A stretch of DNA of 64,000 nt from Cellulomonas persica (GCF_007989825.1 NZ_BJUA01000008.1:119840-183839), one strand, 5' to 3'. Counted from the stretch's first letter, positions 45,189 through 55,004 are shown. Notes: a model not told the origin generated them from the letters alone. Numbers and translations: made by a program.

Positions 45189-46265
45189 TCAGCGCTGGGT
45201 GTCCACGACGACGACGTCCTCCTGCGTGACGTAGACGTCGTCCTCCTCGAGCAGGTTGTCCTGGTCGACGGGCTCGGCCGCGAACGCGCGGTAGACGATG
45301 CCCGCGAGCGCGGCACCGAGGAACGGACCGACGGCGAACACCCACAGCTGCTTCCACGCCCACGACTCGGAGAAGATCGCCGCGGCGAACGAGCGGGCAG
45401 GGTTGAGCGAGCCGTTGGTCGCGGGGATGGTCACGAGCAGCAGGACGGCGAGCGCCACGCCGATCGCGACGGGCGCGAGCCCCTTGGGCGCGCGGCGGTC
45501 GGTCGCGCCGAGGATCACGCCGACGAAGATGCCGGTCGCGACGAGCTCGAGCACGAGCGCGGCGAACAGCGTGAACTCGGCGGTGCTCGCGCCGCCGGTG
45601 CCGCTCTGGACGAGCGTGTTGAGCGGCGAGTGCTCGCCGTAGCCGTTGGCGACGCCGGAGAAGAACTCGCGCACGCCGCTCTTGCCGAGGGCCTCGGGGA
45701 GGGTGGACGGGACGGCGATGAAGATGACCGCCGCGCCGAGCGCGCCGCCGACCAGCTGCGCGAGCCAGTAGGGGAGCAGGTCCTTCCACGACGTGCGGCC
45801 CGCGAGCGCGGCGCCGAGCGTCACGGCCGGGTTGAAGTGGCCGCCGGAGACGTGGCCGACGGCGGCCGCGGCCGCGAGCACCGCGAGGCCGAAGCCGAGC
45901 GCGACGCCGAGGGCGCCGCCGCCGATCGAGCCGAGGGCCGCGTACATCGCGACGCCGAGGCCGACGAGGACGAGCACGAACGTGCCGAACACCTCGGCTC
46001 CGAGGCGTGCCGCCAGGCTGGGTCCCTCCACCACGACGGCTCCGGCCGGGATGACGTACGCGTCGTAGTCGGGCTCCGCCGCGGCGGGCTCGGGGTCGAC
46101 GGGCGTGGCGGGCGCGGCGGGTGCGGCAGGCTCAGCGGGCGCAGCGGCCGTGACCGGCTCCGTGGGCTCGGGCGTCGACGCGGTGGTCGCGGGCTCCGTG
46201 GTGGGGTCCGCCGGAGGCTGCGTGCCCTGCGGGTCCGGCGTGCCGGCGGTGTTGTCCTGGGACAT
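45189..46265 (-). CDS. Aquaporin-family (MIP) channel with long disordered N-terminus
   Basis: 358 residues. After about 95 Pro/Thr/Glu/Ala-rich residues comes a MIP channel with six helices and both half-helix motifs: GGHFNPAVT and GSLNPARSF. The acidic C-terminus (LLEEDDVYVTQEDVVVVD) is inside. Should conduct water or small neutral solutes; water versus glycerol cannot be settled without modelling the selectivity filter. The N-terminal extension is unusual for the family. The divergent 195-bp gap to icd contains the icd dyad. Confidence 0.9.
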   Translation of the reverse strand: MSQDNTAGTPDPQGTQPPADPTTEPATTASTPEPTEPVTAAAPAEPAAPAAPATPVDPEPAAAEPDYDAYVIPAGAVVVEGPSLAARLGAEVFGTFVLVLVGLGVAMYAALGSIGGGALGVALGFGLAVLAAAAAVGHVSGGHFNPAVTLGAALAGRTSWKDLLPYWLAQLVGGALGAAVIFIAVPSTLPEALGKSGVREFFSGVANGYGEHSPLNTLVQSGTGGASTAEFTLFAALVLELVATGIFVGVILGATDRRAPKGLAPVAIGVALAVLLLVTIPATNGSLNPARSFAAAIFSESWAWKQLWVFAVGPFLGAALAGIVYRAFAAEPVDQDNLLEEDDVYVTQEDVVVVDTQR

Positions 46266-46404
46266 GGCGGTCCTGTCGGTCGGTTCGAGTGGTTCGCGGG
46301 CCAATATGCCAGGCCCAACCCTGTGCCGCGGGTGCTGTGAGGCACCAAAATCGGTGACGACGGCCGTCGGACGTGACCAGCCTCGCGGTCGTTCGCCCGG
46401 GGAG

Positions 46405-46426
46405 ATCTCTCGATGTCGAGTAATCT
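46405..46426 (+). promoter_or_regulatory. icd promoter with sucC-like dyad
   Basis: ATCTCTCGATGTCGAGTAAT (46405-46424) shares its first 12 bases and 16 of 20 in all with the twin dyads of sucC. CTCGA-TG-TCGAG is a perfect inner palindrome. It runs into TAATCT (46421-46426), a good -10 box, so a protein bound here would block or position polymerase. Confidence 0.65.
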
Positions 46427-46459
46427 TGGCCCGGCCCCGTTCCCAGCAAGGAGTTCCGC

Positions 46460-47677
46460 ATGGCGAAGATCAAGGTTGTCGGCCCGGTCGTCGAGCTCGA
46501 CGGCGACGAGATGACGCGCATCATCTGGCAGTTCATCAAGGACCGCCTGATCCACCCGTACCTCGACATCGACCTGCGGTACTACGACCTGTCGATCGAG
46601 AACCGTGACGCGACGGACGACCAGGTGACGGTCGACGCGGCGCACGCGATCAAGGAGCACGGCGTCGGCGTCAAGTGCGCGACGATCACGCCCGACGAGG
46701 CGCGCGTCGAGGAGTTCGGCCTCAAGAAGATGTGGCTGTCGCCCAACGGCACGATCCGCAACATCCTCGGCGGCGTGGTGTTCCGTGAGCCGATCATCAT
46801 CTCGAACATCCCGCGGCTCGTCCCGGGCTGGAACAAGCCGATCATCATCGGCCGTCACGCGCACGGCGACCAGTACAAGGCGACCAACTTCAAGGTCCCC
46901 GGCGCGGGCACGCTCACGCTGACGTTCGAGCCGGCGGACGGCTCGGAGCCGATCCAGCAGCAGGTCGTGACGTACCCGGAGGCGGGCGGCGTCGCGATGG
47001 GCATGTACAACTTCAACGAGTCGATCCGCGACTTCGCGCGTGCGTCGTTCGCGTACGGCCTGCAGCGCGGGTACCCGGTGTACCTGTCGACGAAGAACAC
47101 GATCCTCAAGGCGTACGACGGCGCGTTCAAGGACATCTTCCAGGAGGTGTTCGACGCGGAGTTCAAGGCGGACTTCGACGCCGCGGGCCTGACGTACGAG
47201 CACCGCCTGATCGACGACATGGTCGCCGCCGCGATGAAGTGGGAGGGCGGCTACGTCTGGGCGTGCAAGAACTACGACGGTGACGTGCAGTCCGACACGG
47301 TCGCGCAGGGCTTCGGCTCGCTGGGCCTGATGACGTCGGTCCTCATGACCCCGGACGGCAAGACGGTCGAGGCCGAGGCGGCGCACGGCACGGTGACGCG
47401 TCACTACCGCCAGCACCAGGCGGGCAAGCCGACGTCGACGAACCCGATCGCCTCGATCTTCGCGTGGACGGGCGGCCTCAAGCACCGCGGCAAGCTCGAC
47501 GGCACCCCCGACGTCACGCGCTTCGCCGAGACGCTCGAGGACGTCGTCATCACGACGGTCGAGAGCGGCAAGATGACGAAGGACCTCGCGCTCCTCATCG
47601 GTCCGGAGCAGCCGTGGCTCACCACGGAGGAGTTCCTCGCGGCGCTCGACGAGAACCTCGCGGCGCGCCTGGGCTGA
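46460..47677 (+). CDS. icd: NADP-dependent isocitrate dehydrogenase (homodimeric, eukaryote-like type)
   Basis: Oxidative decarboxylation of isocitrate to 2-oxoglutarate, making NADPH. 405 residues, the length of the dimeric type-II family rather than the monomeric 740-residue form common in other actinobacteria. Landmarks: [45 protein letters not shown], the NADP-binding [34 protein letters not shown] and [18 protein letters not shown] lies 8 nt before the ATG. The dyad at 46405 overlaps its promoter, and a hairpin follows the stop. Confidence 0.97.
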   Translation: MAKIKVVGPVVELDGDEMTRIIWQFIKDRLIHPYLDIDLRYYDLSIENRDATDDQVTVDAAHAIKEHGVGVKCATITPDEARVEEFGLKKMWLSPNGTIRNILGGVVFREPIIISNIPRLVPGWNKPIIIGRHAHGDQYKATNFKVPGAGTLTLTFEPADGSEPIQQQVVTYPEAGGVAMGMYNFNESIRDFARASFAYGLQRGYPVYLSTKNTILKAYDGAFKDIFQEVFDAEFKADFDAAGLTYEHRLIDDMVAAAMKWEGGYVWACKNYDGDVQSDTVAQGFGSLGLMTSVLMTPDGKTVEAEAAHGTVTRHYRQHQAGKPTSTNPIASIFAWTGGLKHRGKLDGTPDVTRFAETLEDVVITTVESGKMTKDLALLIGPEQPWLTTEEFLAALDENLAARLG

Positions 47678-47694
47678 CCCCCGCAGCGACGTCG

Positions 47695-47727
47695 ACGGCG
47701 CCCTCCCCGCACCGGGGAGGGCGCCGT
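47695..47727. terminator. 14-bp perfect hairpin after icd
   Basis: ACGGCGCCCTCCCC (47695-47708) pairs with 47714-47727 around a GCACC loop. It starts 18 bp after the icd stop and separates it from the amylopullulanase. Confidence 0.82.
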
Positions 47728-47804
47728 TCGTCGTCCCGGGGCGGTTCGGTGGGGGCGACCTGGGTGGCTTTGGGGCGGTTGGTCACGGGTCGGACACGAC
47801 CCTC

Positions 47805-47842
47805 GCAAACTCTTGCTGCAACTTGCCGTAAGCCAGTACGTT
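47805..47842 (+). promoter_or_regulatory. Amylopullulanase promoter with alternating GCAA/TTGC half-sites
   Basis: TTGCTG (47813-47818), 18 nt, TACGTT (47837-47842) make a plausible promoter. Over its -35, half-sites run GCAA-n4-TTGC-T-GCAA-C-TTGC (47805-47826), giving two overlapping perfect 9-bp palindromes. TTGC/GCAA half-sites are typical of LacI-type sugar repressors, including actinobacterial maltose regulators. The regulator gene is not in the window. Confidence 0.55.
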
Positions 47843-47874
47843 GCCGCCAGTCCGTCGACGCCGCTGTCGCCGGA

Positions 47875-47916
47875 GCCCCGCGAGTGCGATCGACCGCAGC
47901 GAACGACTCGCGGGGC
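47875..47916 (+). other. Stem-loop in the amylopullulanase leader
   Basis: GCCCCGCGAGT (47875-47885) and ACTCGCGGGGC (47906-47916) form an 11-bp perfect stem with a 20-nt loop about 48 nt before the ATG. It may stabilise the mRNA or attenuate transcription; without a T-tract a terminator role is less likely. Confidence 0.5.
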
Positions 47917-47963
47917 AGCCCACCGCATGCCCGCGCCCCGCGCGGAGACGAAGGAGTCGCCGC

Positions 47964-50900
47964 ATGTCCAGCGTCCTCGCGCGAGCCCGTCGCCCCCTGG
48001 CGGCGCTCACCGCCTCCGTCCTCGCCCTCGCGGGCGCGCTCGTCGTCCAGCAGGCGGCGTCCGCGGCCGACGAGACCACGTACACGCTCGTCGGCGACCT
48101 GCAGTCCGAGATCGGCTGCCCGGCCGACTGGGACCCCGCGTGCACCGCGGGCGACCTCGACCCGGTCGACGGCAGCGCGGGCCACTACGCGACCACCGTG
48201 ACGCTCCCCGCGGGCAGCTACGAGTTCAAGGTCGTCGCCGACCACGCGTGGGGCACCGCGTACGGCTTCGCCGGGTCGAGCGACGCGGGGGCCGCGAACA
48301 TCCCGCTCGTGCTCGCGGGCAGCACGCGCCTGCAGGTCGACTTCGACCTCGCGACCGGCCGCACGTCCCTGACACCGCTCGACCTGCAGACCGAGGCCGA
48401 GCAGGACGCGACGCCGGTCGCCCCCGTGCGTCAGCCGGGGTCGGGCGAGCAGTTCTACTTCGTCATGACCGACCGGTTCGCGAACGGCGACGCGAGCAAC
48501 GACCGCGGCGGTGTGACGGGTGACCGGCTCACGACAGGCTTCGACCCCGCCGACAAGGGCTTCTACCAGGGCGGTGACCTCGCCGGCCTGCGCGGCAAGC
48601 TCGACTACATCAAGGGACTGGGCACGACGGCCATCTGGCTCACGCCGTCCTTCACCAACAAGTACGTGCAGGGTGCGGGGACCGACGACGTCTCGGCCGG
48701 CTACCACGGCTACTGGGTCACGGACTTCACGTCGATCGACCCGCACTACGGCTCGAAGGCCGAGCTGGCGGAGCTCATCGACGACGCGCACGCGCTCGGC
48801 ATCGACGTGTACTTCGACATCATCGCGAACCACACGGCGGACGTGATCACGTACGCCGAGGCGCCGCAGGCGGGCTCCGACCCGTACCCGTACGTGTCGC
48901 AGGCCGACGAGCCCTACACCGACGCCGACGGCGACGCGTTCCTGCTCGCGGACGTCGTCGGCCGGACGTTCCCCGAGCTGGACCCCGCGACGTCGTTCCC
49001 GTACACCCCGGTCGTCAGCGAGGAGGAGGCGGACGTCAAGGTCCCGGCCTGGCTCAACGACCCGACGCTGTACCACAACCGCGGCAGCTCGACGTACGCG
49101 GGGGAGTCCTCGACGCTCGGTGACTTCGGCGCGCTCGACGACCTCATGACCGAGAACCCGGTCGTCGTCGACGGCATGGCGCAGATCTTCTCCGACTGGG
49201 TCGACTTCGGGATCGACGGCTTCCGGATCGACACGGTCAAGCACGTGAACATGGAGTTCTGGCAGTCCTGGACGCAGCAGGTCATGGACCACGCGCGCGC
49301 CACGGGCAAGGACGACTTCTTCATGTTCGGCGAGGTCTACGACGCCGACGCGACGAAGACCAGCCCGTACGTCCGGAACACCGACATGAGCTCGGTGCTC
49401 GACTTCGCGTTCCAGTCCGCGGCGTCGGGCTACGCGGGCGGTGGCTCCGCGAAGAGCCTGTCGGGGCTGTTCGCGTCTGACGACTACTACACGACCCCGG
49501 ACTCGAGCGCGTACGCGTTGCCGACCTTCCTCGGCAACCACGACATGGGCCGCATCGGGTACTTCCTGGCCGGCAAGGACGCGGCGGAGCAGCGCGACGT
49601 GCTCGCGCACCAGCTCATGTTCCTCACGCGCGGCCAGCCGGTCGTGTACTACGGCGACGAGCAGGGCTTCGTCGGGACGGGCGGCGACAAGGACGCGCGG
49701 CAGTCGCTGTTCGGCACGCAGGTCGACTCGTACGCCGACCAGGCGCTCATCGACGGCACGCCCCTCGGCACGGGCGACCACTACGGCACGGACGGCACGC
49801 TGTACGAGGCGATCGCCGAGCTCGGTGCGCTGCGCGCCGACCACCGAGCGCTGGTCGACGGCGCGCAGGTCGAGCAGTCGGTCGCCGACGGCACGGGCGT
49901 GTACGCGCTGTCGCGCGTCGACCGCGACGAGCGGGTCGAGTACCTGGTCGCGGTGAACAACGCGACGACGACGAAGAGTGCGACGTTCTCGCCGCTGAGC
50001 CCCGACGCGACGTTCGAGGCGCTGTACGGCGCGACCGGCTCGGTCGTCGCGGACGGCGACGTCGAGCTCACGGTCCCGGCCCTGTCGGCCGTCGTGTACC
50101 GCGCGACGAGCCCGCTGCCGGCGCGTGCGAGCGCGGTCGACGCGACCTTCGTCGGCACGCCCGGCCTGCCGGTCACCGCGCTCGAGGAGCTCGCGGTCAC
50201 GCTCGACGAGGAGGCCTACGCCGAGACCACGTTCGACTACCGCGTCGCGGGCGACGACGAGTGGATGACGCTCGGCACGTCCGACACGGGCCGTCCGCGC
50301 GTGTTCCACACGACGGCGGGACTGGCAGCGGGGGCGCTCGTCGAGTACCGCGCGGTCGTGCGGGACGCGAGCGGCAACGCGTCGGTTGCCACGACGTACG
50401 CGACCGTCGGCGAGGGCTACGGCCCGGGGACGCCCGTCGTCGCCGACGCCGAGAGCATCGTGACGATCCCCGGCGAGCACAACTCCGAGATGGGCTGCAG
50501 CGCCGACTGGCAGCCGACCTGCACCGCGGCCGAGCTCACGCTGCAGGCCGACGGCCGCTGGTCGGGCACGTTCACGCTGCCCGCAGGCACCTACCAGTAC
50601 AAGGCCGCGGTGGGCGCGGCGTACTACGAGCAGCAGGGTGCCGAGAACGGTGCCTGGCACGAGAACTACGGCGAGGACGGGGTCAAGAACTCCCCGGCGG
50701 GGAACATCACCTACACGGTGACCGACCCCGACCGGCCGGTGACGTTCTGGTACGACCCGTCGACGCACCGCGTCACCAACGACGCCGCGGGCGCGGTCTA
50801 CACGGTCGCGGGCAGCTTCCAGTCCGAGCTCGGCTGCGCCGCGGACTGGAGCAGCACGTGCCTGACGGGGCTGCTCGCCGACCCGGACCGCGACGGCGTG

Positions 50901-53900
50901 TGGACGTACACGACCTCGGCCATCCCGGCGGGCTCCTACGAGGCCAAGGCGGTCAAGGGCTTCGACTGGGCGACGAGCTACGGCACCGCCGAGGGCGGCA
51001 ACGTCGCGTTCTCGGTGACCGCCGAGACGCCCACGGCCACGTTCAGCCTCGACATCGCGACGGGCGTGCTCACGATCGACGCGGGCCGGCCCGAGGAGCC
51101 GGGCGGCGACCTGCTCGTCACCGTCCCCGGGAGCCACAACTCCGAGATGGGGTGCCCCGGCGACTGGCAGCCGGACTGCACGCAGGCGGTCCTGACGCTG
51201 CGGCCGGGCGGCGTGTACGCGGGCACGTTCTCGATCGCTGCGGGCGACTACGAGTACAAGGTCGCGATCGGCGGCTCGTGGACGGAGAACTACGGCGCGG
51301 GTGGTGTGCGGGACGGCGCGAACGTCGCCTACTCGCTGACCGCGACGACCGACGTCACGTTCGTCTACGACCCCGTCTCGCACCTGTTCACGTCGAGCGC
51401 GCAGGGACCGCTGTTCACGCTCGCGGGCGACTTCCAGTCCGAGCTCGGCTGCCCCGGCGACTGGCAGCCGGACTGCCTCGCGGCGCTGCTGCAGGACGGC
51501 GACGGCGACGGCACGTACGAGTTCGCGACGACGAGCCTGCCGACCGGCTCGTACCAGGTGAAGGTCACCCAGGACCTGTCCTGGACGCTCAACTGGGGCG
51601 CCGGTGGCGTCCCCGGTGGTGACAACATCGCCTTCTCCGCGACCGCGGACAAGCAGGTGCTGTTCTCGTTCGACTCCGCGACGAAGGTGCTCACCGTGAC
51701 AGTCCAGGACCCGCCGCTGCCCGGCACCGGGCAGGCGCGCGCCCACTGGGTCACGGCCGACACGATCGCGTGGCCGCGCGACCTCGTCGACGCCGACGCG
51801 GCCGACCTGACGTTCTCGCTGCACCACTCGCCGACCGGTGGCCTCGGGCTCGCCGACGGTGAGGTCACGGGCGGCGACGCGCTGCCGCTCACGTACGACC
51901 CGGCGGGGCTGCCCGCCGACGTGACCGCGACGTTCCCGGCGCTGGCCGGCTACGCCGCGCTGCACGTGGACCCGTCCGACGCGGCCGAGCTGCTGCAGGG
52001 TGAGCTGCGCGTGCTCGCGGCGACCGACGAGGGCCCCGCGGCGTTCACCGGGGTGCAGATCCCGGGCGTCGTCGACGACCTGTACGCCGACGCCGCCGCG
52101 GACGCGGACCTGGGTGTCACGTGGGACGGCGACGTCCCGTCGTTCGCGCTGTGGGCGCCCACCGCGCAGGACGTCGACCTCCTGCTGTGGACCGGGGCCA
52201 CGTCCGCCGCACCGCAGCGCGTCCCGGCCGCTCGCGGCAGCGACGGCGTGTGGCGCGTGACCGGCCAGGAGGGCTGGACGGGCGCCGCCTACCGGTACGC
52301 GGTGACGGTGTACGCGCCGTCGGCGCGCACGGTCGTCGAGAACGCGGTGACGGACCCGTACTCGGTCGCGCTCACGACGAACTCGACCCACTCGGTCGTC
52401 GTCGACCTCGCGGACCCGGCCACACGCCCCGCCCTCTGGACGGACACGCCGTCTCCCGTGGTCGAGCACGACGTGGACCGCGCGATCTACGAGCTGCACG
52501 TGCGTGACTTCTCGATCGCGGACGAGACCGTCCCGGCCGACGAGCGCGGCACGTACCTCGCGTTCGCGCGCGACAGCGACGGCATGCGGCACCTCGCGCA
52601 GCTCGCCGCGGCGGGCCTCGACACCGTCCACCTGCTGCCGACGTTCGACATCGCGACCATCCAGGAGGACCGCACGCAGCAGGCCGAGCCTGCCTGCGAC
52701 CTCGCGTCGTACGGTCCGGCGTCGACCGAGCAGCAGGCGTGCGTCGGCGCGGTCGCGGACGCGGACGGCTTCAACTGGGGCTACGACCCGTTCCACTACC
52801 AGGCCCCGGAGGGCTCGTACGCGGTCGACCCGCAGGGCGCGGCGCGCGTCGGGGAGTTCCGCACGATGGTCGGTGCGCTGCACGCGACCGGGCTGCAGGT
52901 CGTGCTCGACGAGGTCTACAACCACACCTCGGCGGCCGGCCAGGCGGACACCTCGGTGCTCGACAAGGTCGTGCCCGGGTACTACCACCGCCTCGACGCG
53001 GCAGGGAACGTGCAGACGAGCACGTGCTGCTCGAACGTCGCGACCGAGCACGCGCTCGCGGGCAAGCTCATGGTCGACTCGGTGGTCCTGTGGGCCAAGG
53101 AGTACAAGGTCGACGGGTTCCGGTTCGACCTCATGGGCCACCACTCGGTCGCCAACATGCAGGCCGTCCGGGACGCGCTCGACGAGCTGACGCTCGCGAA
53201 GGACGGCGTCGACGGGTCGGCGATCTACCTGTACGGCGAGGGCTGGAACTTCGGCGAGGTGGCCGACGACGCCCTGTTCGAGCAGGCGCGGCAGGGCAAC
53301 TTGGGCGGCACCGGCATCGGGACGTTCTCCGACCGGCTGCGCGACGCGGTCCGTGGCGGAGGCCCGTTCGACGAGGACCCGCGCGTGCAGGGCTTCGGCT
53401 CGGGCCAGTACACCGACCCGAACGGCGCCGCGATCAACGGCGACGAGGCCGACCAGCTCGCCTCGGTGCAGCACCAGGGCGACCTCGTGCGACTCGGGCT
53501 CGCGGGCAACCTCAAGGACTACGCGTTCCGCACGAGCGACGGGACCGTGCGCAAGGGCAGCGAGATCGACTACAACGGGCAGCCGGCCGGGTACGCGACC
53601 GAGCCCGACGAGGTCGTCACGTACGTCGACGCGCACGACAACGAGACCCTGTGGGACTCGCTCACGATGAAGCTCCCGCAGGCCACCGCGATGAGCGACC
53701 GCATCCGGATGAACACGCTGTCGCTCGCGACGACCGCGCTCGCGCAGACGCCGTCGTTCTGGCACGCGGGCGCCGACCGCCTGCGCAGCAAGTCGCTCGA
53801 CCGCAACAGCTACAACTCGGGCGACTGGTTCAACGCGATCGACTGGACCGGCCAGGACAACGGCTTCGGCCACGGCCTGCCGCCGACCGCGGACAACCAG

Positions 53901-55004
53901 GCGAAGTGGCAGTACCAGACCCCGTTGCTCGAGGACGCCTCGCTCAAGCCCTCGGCCGACGACGTCGCGACGGCGAGCGCGCAGGCGCTCGACCTGCTCC
54001 GGCTGCGGTCCTCGACCCGGCTGCTGCGCCTGGGGTCGGCGGAGCTGATCGGGGAGAAGGTCACGTTCCCCGGCAGCGGCCCGGACGCCACGCCCGGTGT
54101 GATCGTCATGCACGTCGACGACACGCGCGCCCAGGACGCCGACCCCGCGCTCGACGGCCTGCTCGTCGTCTTCAACGCGAGCCCGGACGCGACCACGCAG
54201 GTCATCGACGAGCTTGTCGGACGGGACTACGCGCTGTCGGCGGTCCAGGCCGCCGGGGCCGACGAGGTCGTCAGGGCGACGACGTGGGACGCGCAGACCG
54301 GGACCGTGACGGTGCCGGCGCGCACGGTCGCGGTGCTCGTCGAGAAGCAAGGTGGCGTCGACCCGACCCCGACGCCCACCCCCACCCCGACGGCGACCCC
54401 CACGGCGAGCCCGACGCCCACGCCGACGAGCACGCCGACGCCGACGCCGAAGCCGACGAAGACGGCCAAGCCCACGCCGACGCCGAAGCCGACGAGGACG
54501 GCCAAGCCGACGCCCGCGCCCAAGCCCACCAAGACGGCCAAGCCCACGCCGAAGCCCACCAAGACGGCCAAGCCCACGCCGAAGCCGAGGACGACGGCCA
54601 AGCCCAGGCCGAAGCCGCACGCGCACCTCGCCGTCGACACGGTGCGTCGCGGCAGCGCGCTCGACGTGCGCGGCTCGGGCTTCGACCCCGGTGAGCGCGT
54701 CCAGGTGTGGCTGCACTCCACGCCCCGGCTGCTGCTGGGCGTGACGGCCTCGTCGGACGGCACGGTCGACGCGGTCGTGACGGTTCCTGCGGACACGCCG
54801 ATCGGTGACCACACGCTCGAGGTCCGCGGCCTGGCCTCGGGGACGAGCGGTGCCTCGCCGCTGCAGGTCGTGGCGGCTGATGCCGAGCTCGGGGTGACCG
54901 GGTTCGAGCCCGGCGTCGCGGCGGCCCTCGGTGCGGTCGCGGTGCTCGCGGGACTCGTGCTCGTGCTCGTCGTCCGCCGCAGCCGACGGCTCGGCGAGGA
55001 GTGA
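47964..55004 (+). CDS. Giant secreted, wall-anchored amylopullulanase (alpha-amylase plus pullulanase)
   Basis: 2,346 residues. Signal peptide about 1-36. Then an X25-type starch-binding module (about 36-137), a GH13 alpha-amylase (about 160-715) with D285 in DIIANH, nucleophile D423 (GFRID), acid E457 (FGEV) and D527 (NHD), and four more X25 modules (about 831-939, 943-1041, 1049-1138 and 1150-1246), each with E(M/L)GC..DW...C cysteines. A CBM48-like/pullulanase part (about 1390-2125) follows, with FNWGYDP, D1649, nucleophile D1722, acid E1759 and D1892. A Pro/Thr/Lys linker (about 2131-2215), a beta domain, then LGVTG, a hydrophobic helix and RRSRR, a class-E-like sorting signal. It should cut both alpha-1,4 and alpha-1,6 links of starch, glycogen and pullulan at the cell surface. 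AAGGAG precedes the ATG. Confidence 0.93.
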   Translation: MSSVLARARRPLAALTASVLALAGALVVQQAASAADETTYTLVGDLQSEIGCPADWDPACTAGDLDPVDGSAGHYATTVTLPAGSYEFKVVADHAWGTAYGFAGSSDAGAANIPLVLAGSTRLQVDFDLATGRTSLTPLDLQTEAEQDATPVAPVRQPGSGEQFYFVMTDRFANGDASNDRGGVTGDRLTTGFDPADKGFYQGGDLAGLRGKLDYIKGLGTTAIWLTPSFTNKYVQGAGTDDVSAGYHGYWVTDFTSIDPHYGSKAELAELIDDAHALGIDVYFDIIANHTADVITYAEAPQAGSDPYPYVSQADEPYTDADGDAFLLADVVGRTFPELDPATSFPYTPVVSEEEADVKVPAWLNDPTLYHNRGSSTYAGESSTLGDFGALDDLMTENPVVVDGMAQIFSDWVDFGIDGFRIDTVKHVNMEFWQSWTQQVMDHARATGKDDFFMFGEVYDADATKTSPYVRNTDMSSVLDFAFQSAASGYAGGGSAKSLSGLFASDDYYTTPDSSAYALPTFLGNHDMGRIGYFLAGKDAAEQRDVLAHQLMFLTRGQPVVYYGDEQGFVGTGGDKDARQSLFGTQVDSYADQALIDGTPLGTGDHYGTDGTLYEAIAELGALRADHRALVDGAQVEQSVADGTGVYALSRVDRDERVEYLVAVNNATTTKSATFSPLSPDATFEALYGATGSVVADGDVELTVPALSAVVYRATSPLPARASAVDATFVGTPGLPVTALEELAVTLDEEAYAETTFDYRVAGDDEWMTLGTSDTGRPRVFHTTAGLAAGALVEYRAVVRDASGNASVATTYATVGEGYGPGTPVVADAESIVTIPGEHNSEMGCSADWQPTCTAAELTLQADGRWSGTFTLPAGTYQYKAAVGAAYYEQQGAENGAWHENYGEDGVKNSPAGNITYTVTDPDRPVTFWYDPSTHRVTNDAAGAVYTVAGSFQSELGCAADWSSTCLTGLLADPDRDGVWTYTTSAIPAGSYEAKAVKGFDWATSYGTAEGGNVAFSVTAETPTATFSLDIATGVLTIDAGRPEEPGGDLLVTVPGSHNSEMGCPGDWQPDCTQAVLTLRPGGVYAGTFSIAAGDYEYKVAIGGSWTENYGAGGVRDGANVAYSLTATTDVTFVYDPVSHLFTSSAQGPLFTLAGDFQSELGCPGDWQPDCLAALLQDGDGDGTYEFATTSLPTGSYQVKVTQDLSWTLNWGAGGVPGGDNIAFSATADKQVLFSFDSATKVLTVTVQDPPLPGTGQARAHWVTADTIAWPRDLVDADAADLTFSLHHSPTGGLGLADGEVTGGDALPLTYDPAGLPADVTATFPALAGYAALHVDPSDAAELLQGELRVLAATDEGPAAFTGVQIPGVVDDLYADAAADADLGVTWDGDVPSFALWAPTAQDVDLLLWTGATSAAPQRVPAARGSDGVWRVTGQEGWTGAAYRYAVTVYAPSARTVVENAVTDPYSVALTTNSTHSVVVDLADPATRPALWTDTPSPVVEHDVDRAIYELHVRDFSIADETVPADERGTYLAFARDSDGMRHLAQLAAAGLDTVHLLPTFDIATIQEDRTQQAEPACDLASYGPASTEQQACVGAVADADGFNWGYDPFHYQAPEGSYAVDPQGAARVGEFRTMVGALHATGLQVVLDEVYNHTSAAGQADTSVLDKVVPGYYHRLDAAGNVQTSTCCSNVATEHALAGKLMVDSVVLWAKEYKVDGFRFDLMGHHSVANMQAVRDALDELTLAKDGVDGSAIYLYGEGWNFGEVADDALFEQARQGNLGGTGIGTFSDRLRDAVRGGGPFDEDPRVQGFGSGQYTDPNGAAINGDEADQLASVQHQGDLVRLGLAGNLKDYAFRTSDGTVRKGSEIDYNGQPAGYATEPDEVVTYVDAHDNETLWDSLTMKLPQATAMSDRIRMNTLSLATTALAQTPSFWHAGADRLRSKSLDRNSYNSGDWFNAIDWTGQDNGFGHGLPPTADNQAKWQYQTPLLEDASLKPSADDVATASAQALDLLRLRSSTRLLRLGSAELIGEKVTFPGSGPDATPGVIVMHVDDTRAQDADPALDGLLVVFNASPDATTQVIDELVGRDYALSAVQAAGADEVVRATTWDAQTGTVTVPARTVAVLVEKQGGVDPTPTPTPTPTATPTASPTPTPTSTPTPTPKPTKTAKPTPTPKPTRTAKPTPAPKPTKTAKPTPKPTKTAKPTPKPRTTAKPRPKPHAHLAVDTVRRGSALDVRGSGFDPGERVQVWLHSTPRLLLGVTASSDGTVDAVVTVPADTPIGDHTLEVRGLASGTSGASPLQVVAADAELGVTGFEPGVAAALGAVAVLAGLVLVLVVRRSRRLGEE
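54354..54618 (+). repeat. Low-complexity Pro/Thr/Lys linker repeats in the amylopullulanase
   Basis: Imperfect tandem units of 30-42 bp encode PKPTKTAKPTP variants after a simpler TPTPTP stretch. The Lys content makes the linker strongly basic, unlike the neutral PT linker of the neighbouring esterase. Coding, in frame; copy number may vary between strains. Confidence 0.75.

Noticed and set aside
54354..54618. CRISPR array in the repetitive stretch of the amylopullulanase gene
   Set aside because: The units are short, imperfect, in frame and encode a Pro/Thr/Lys linker. No constant repeat with unique spacers and no cas genes.
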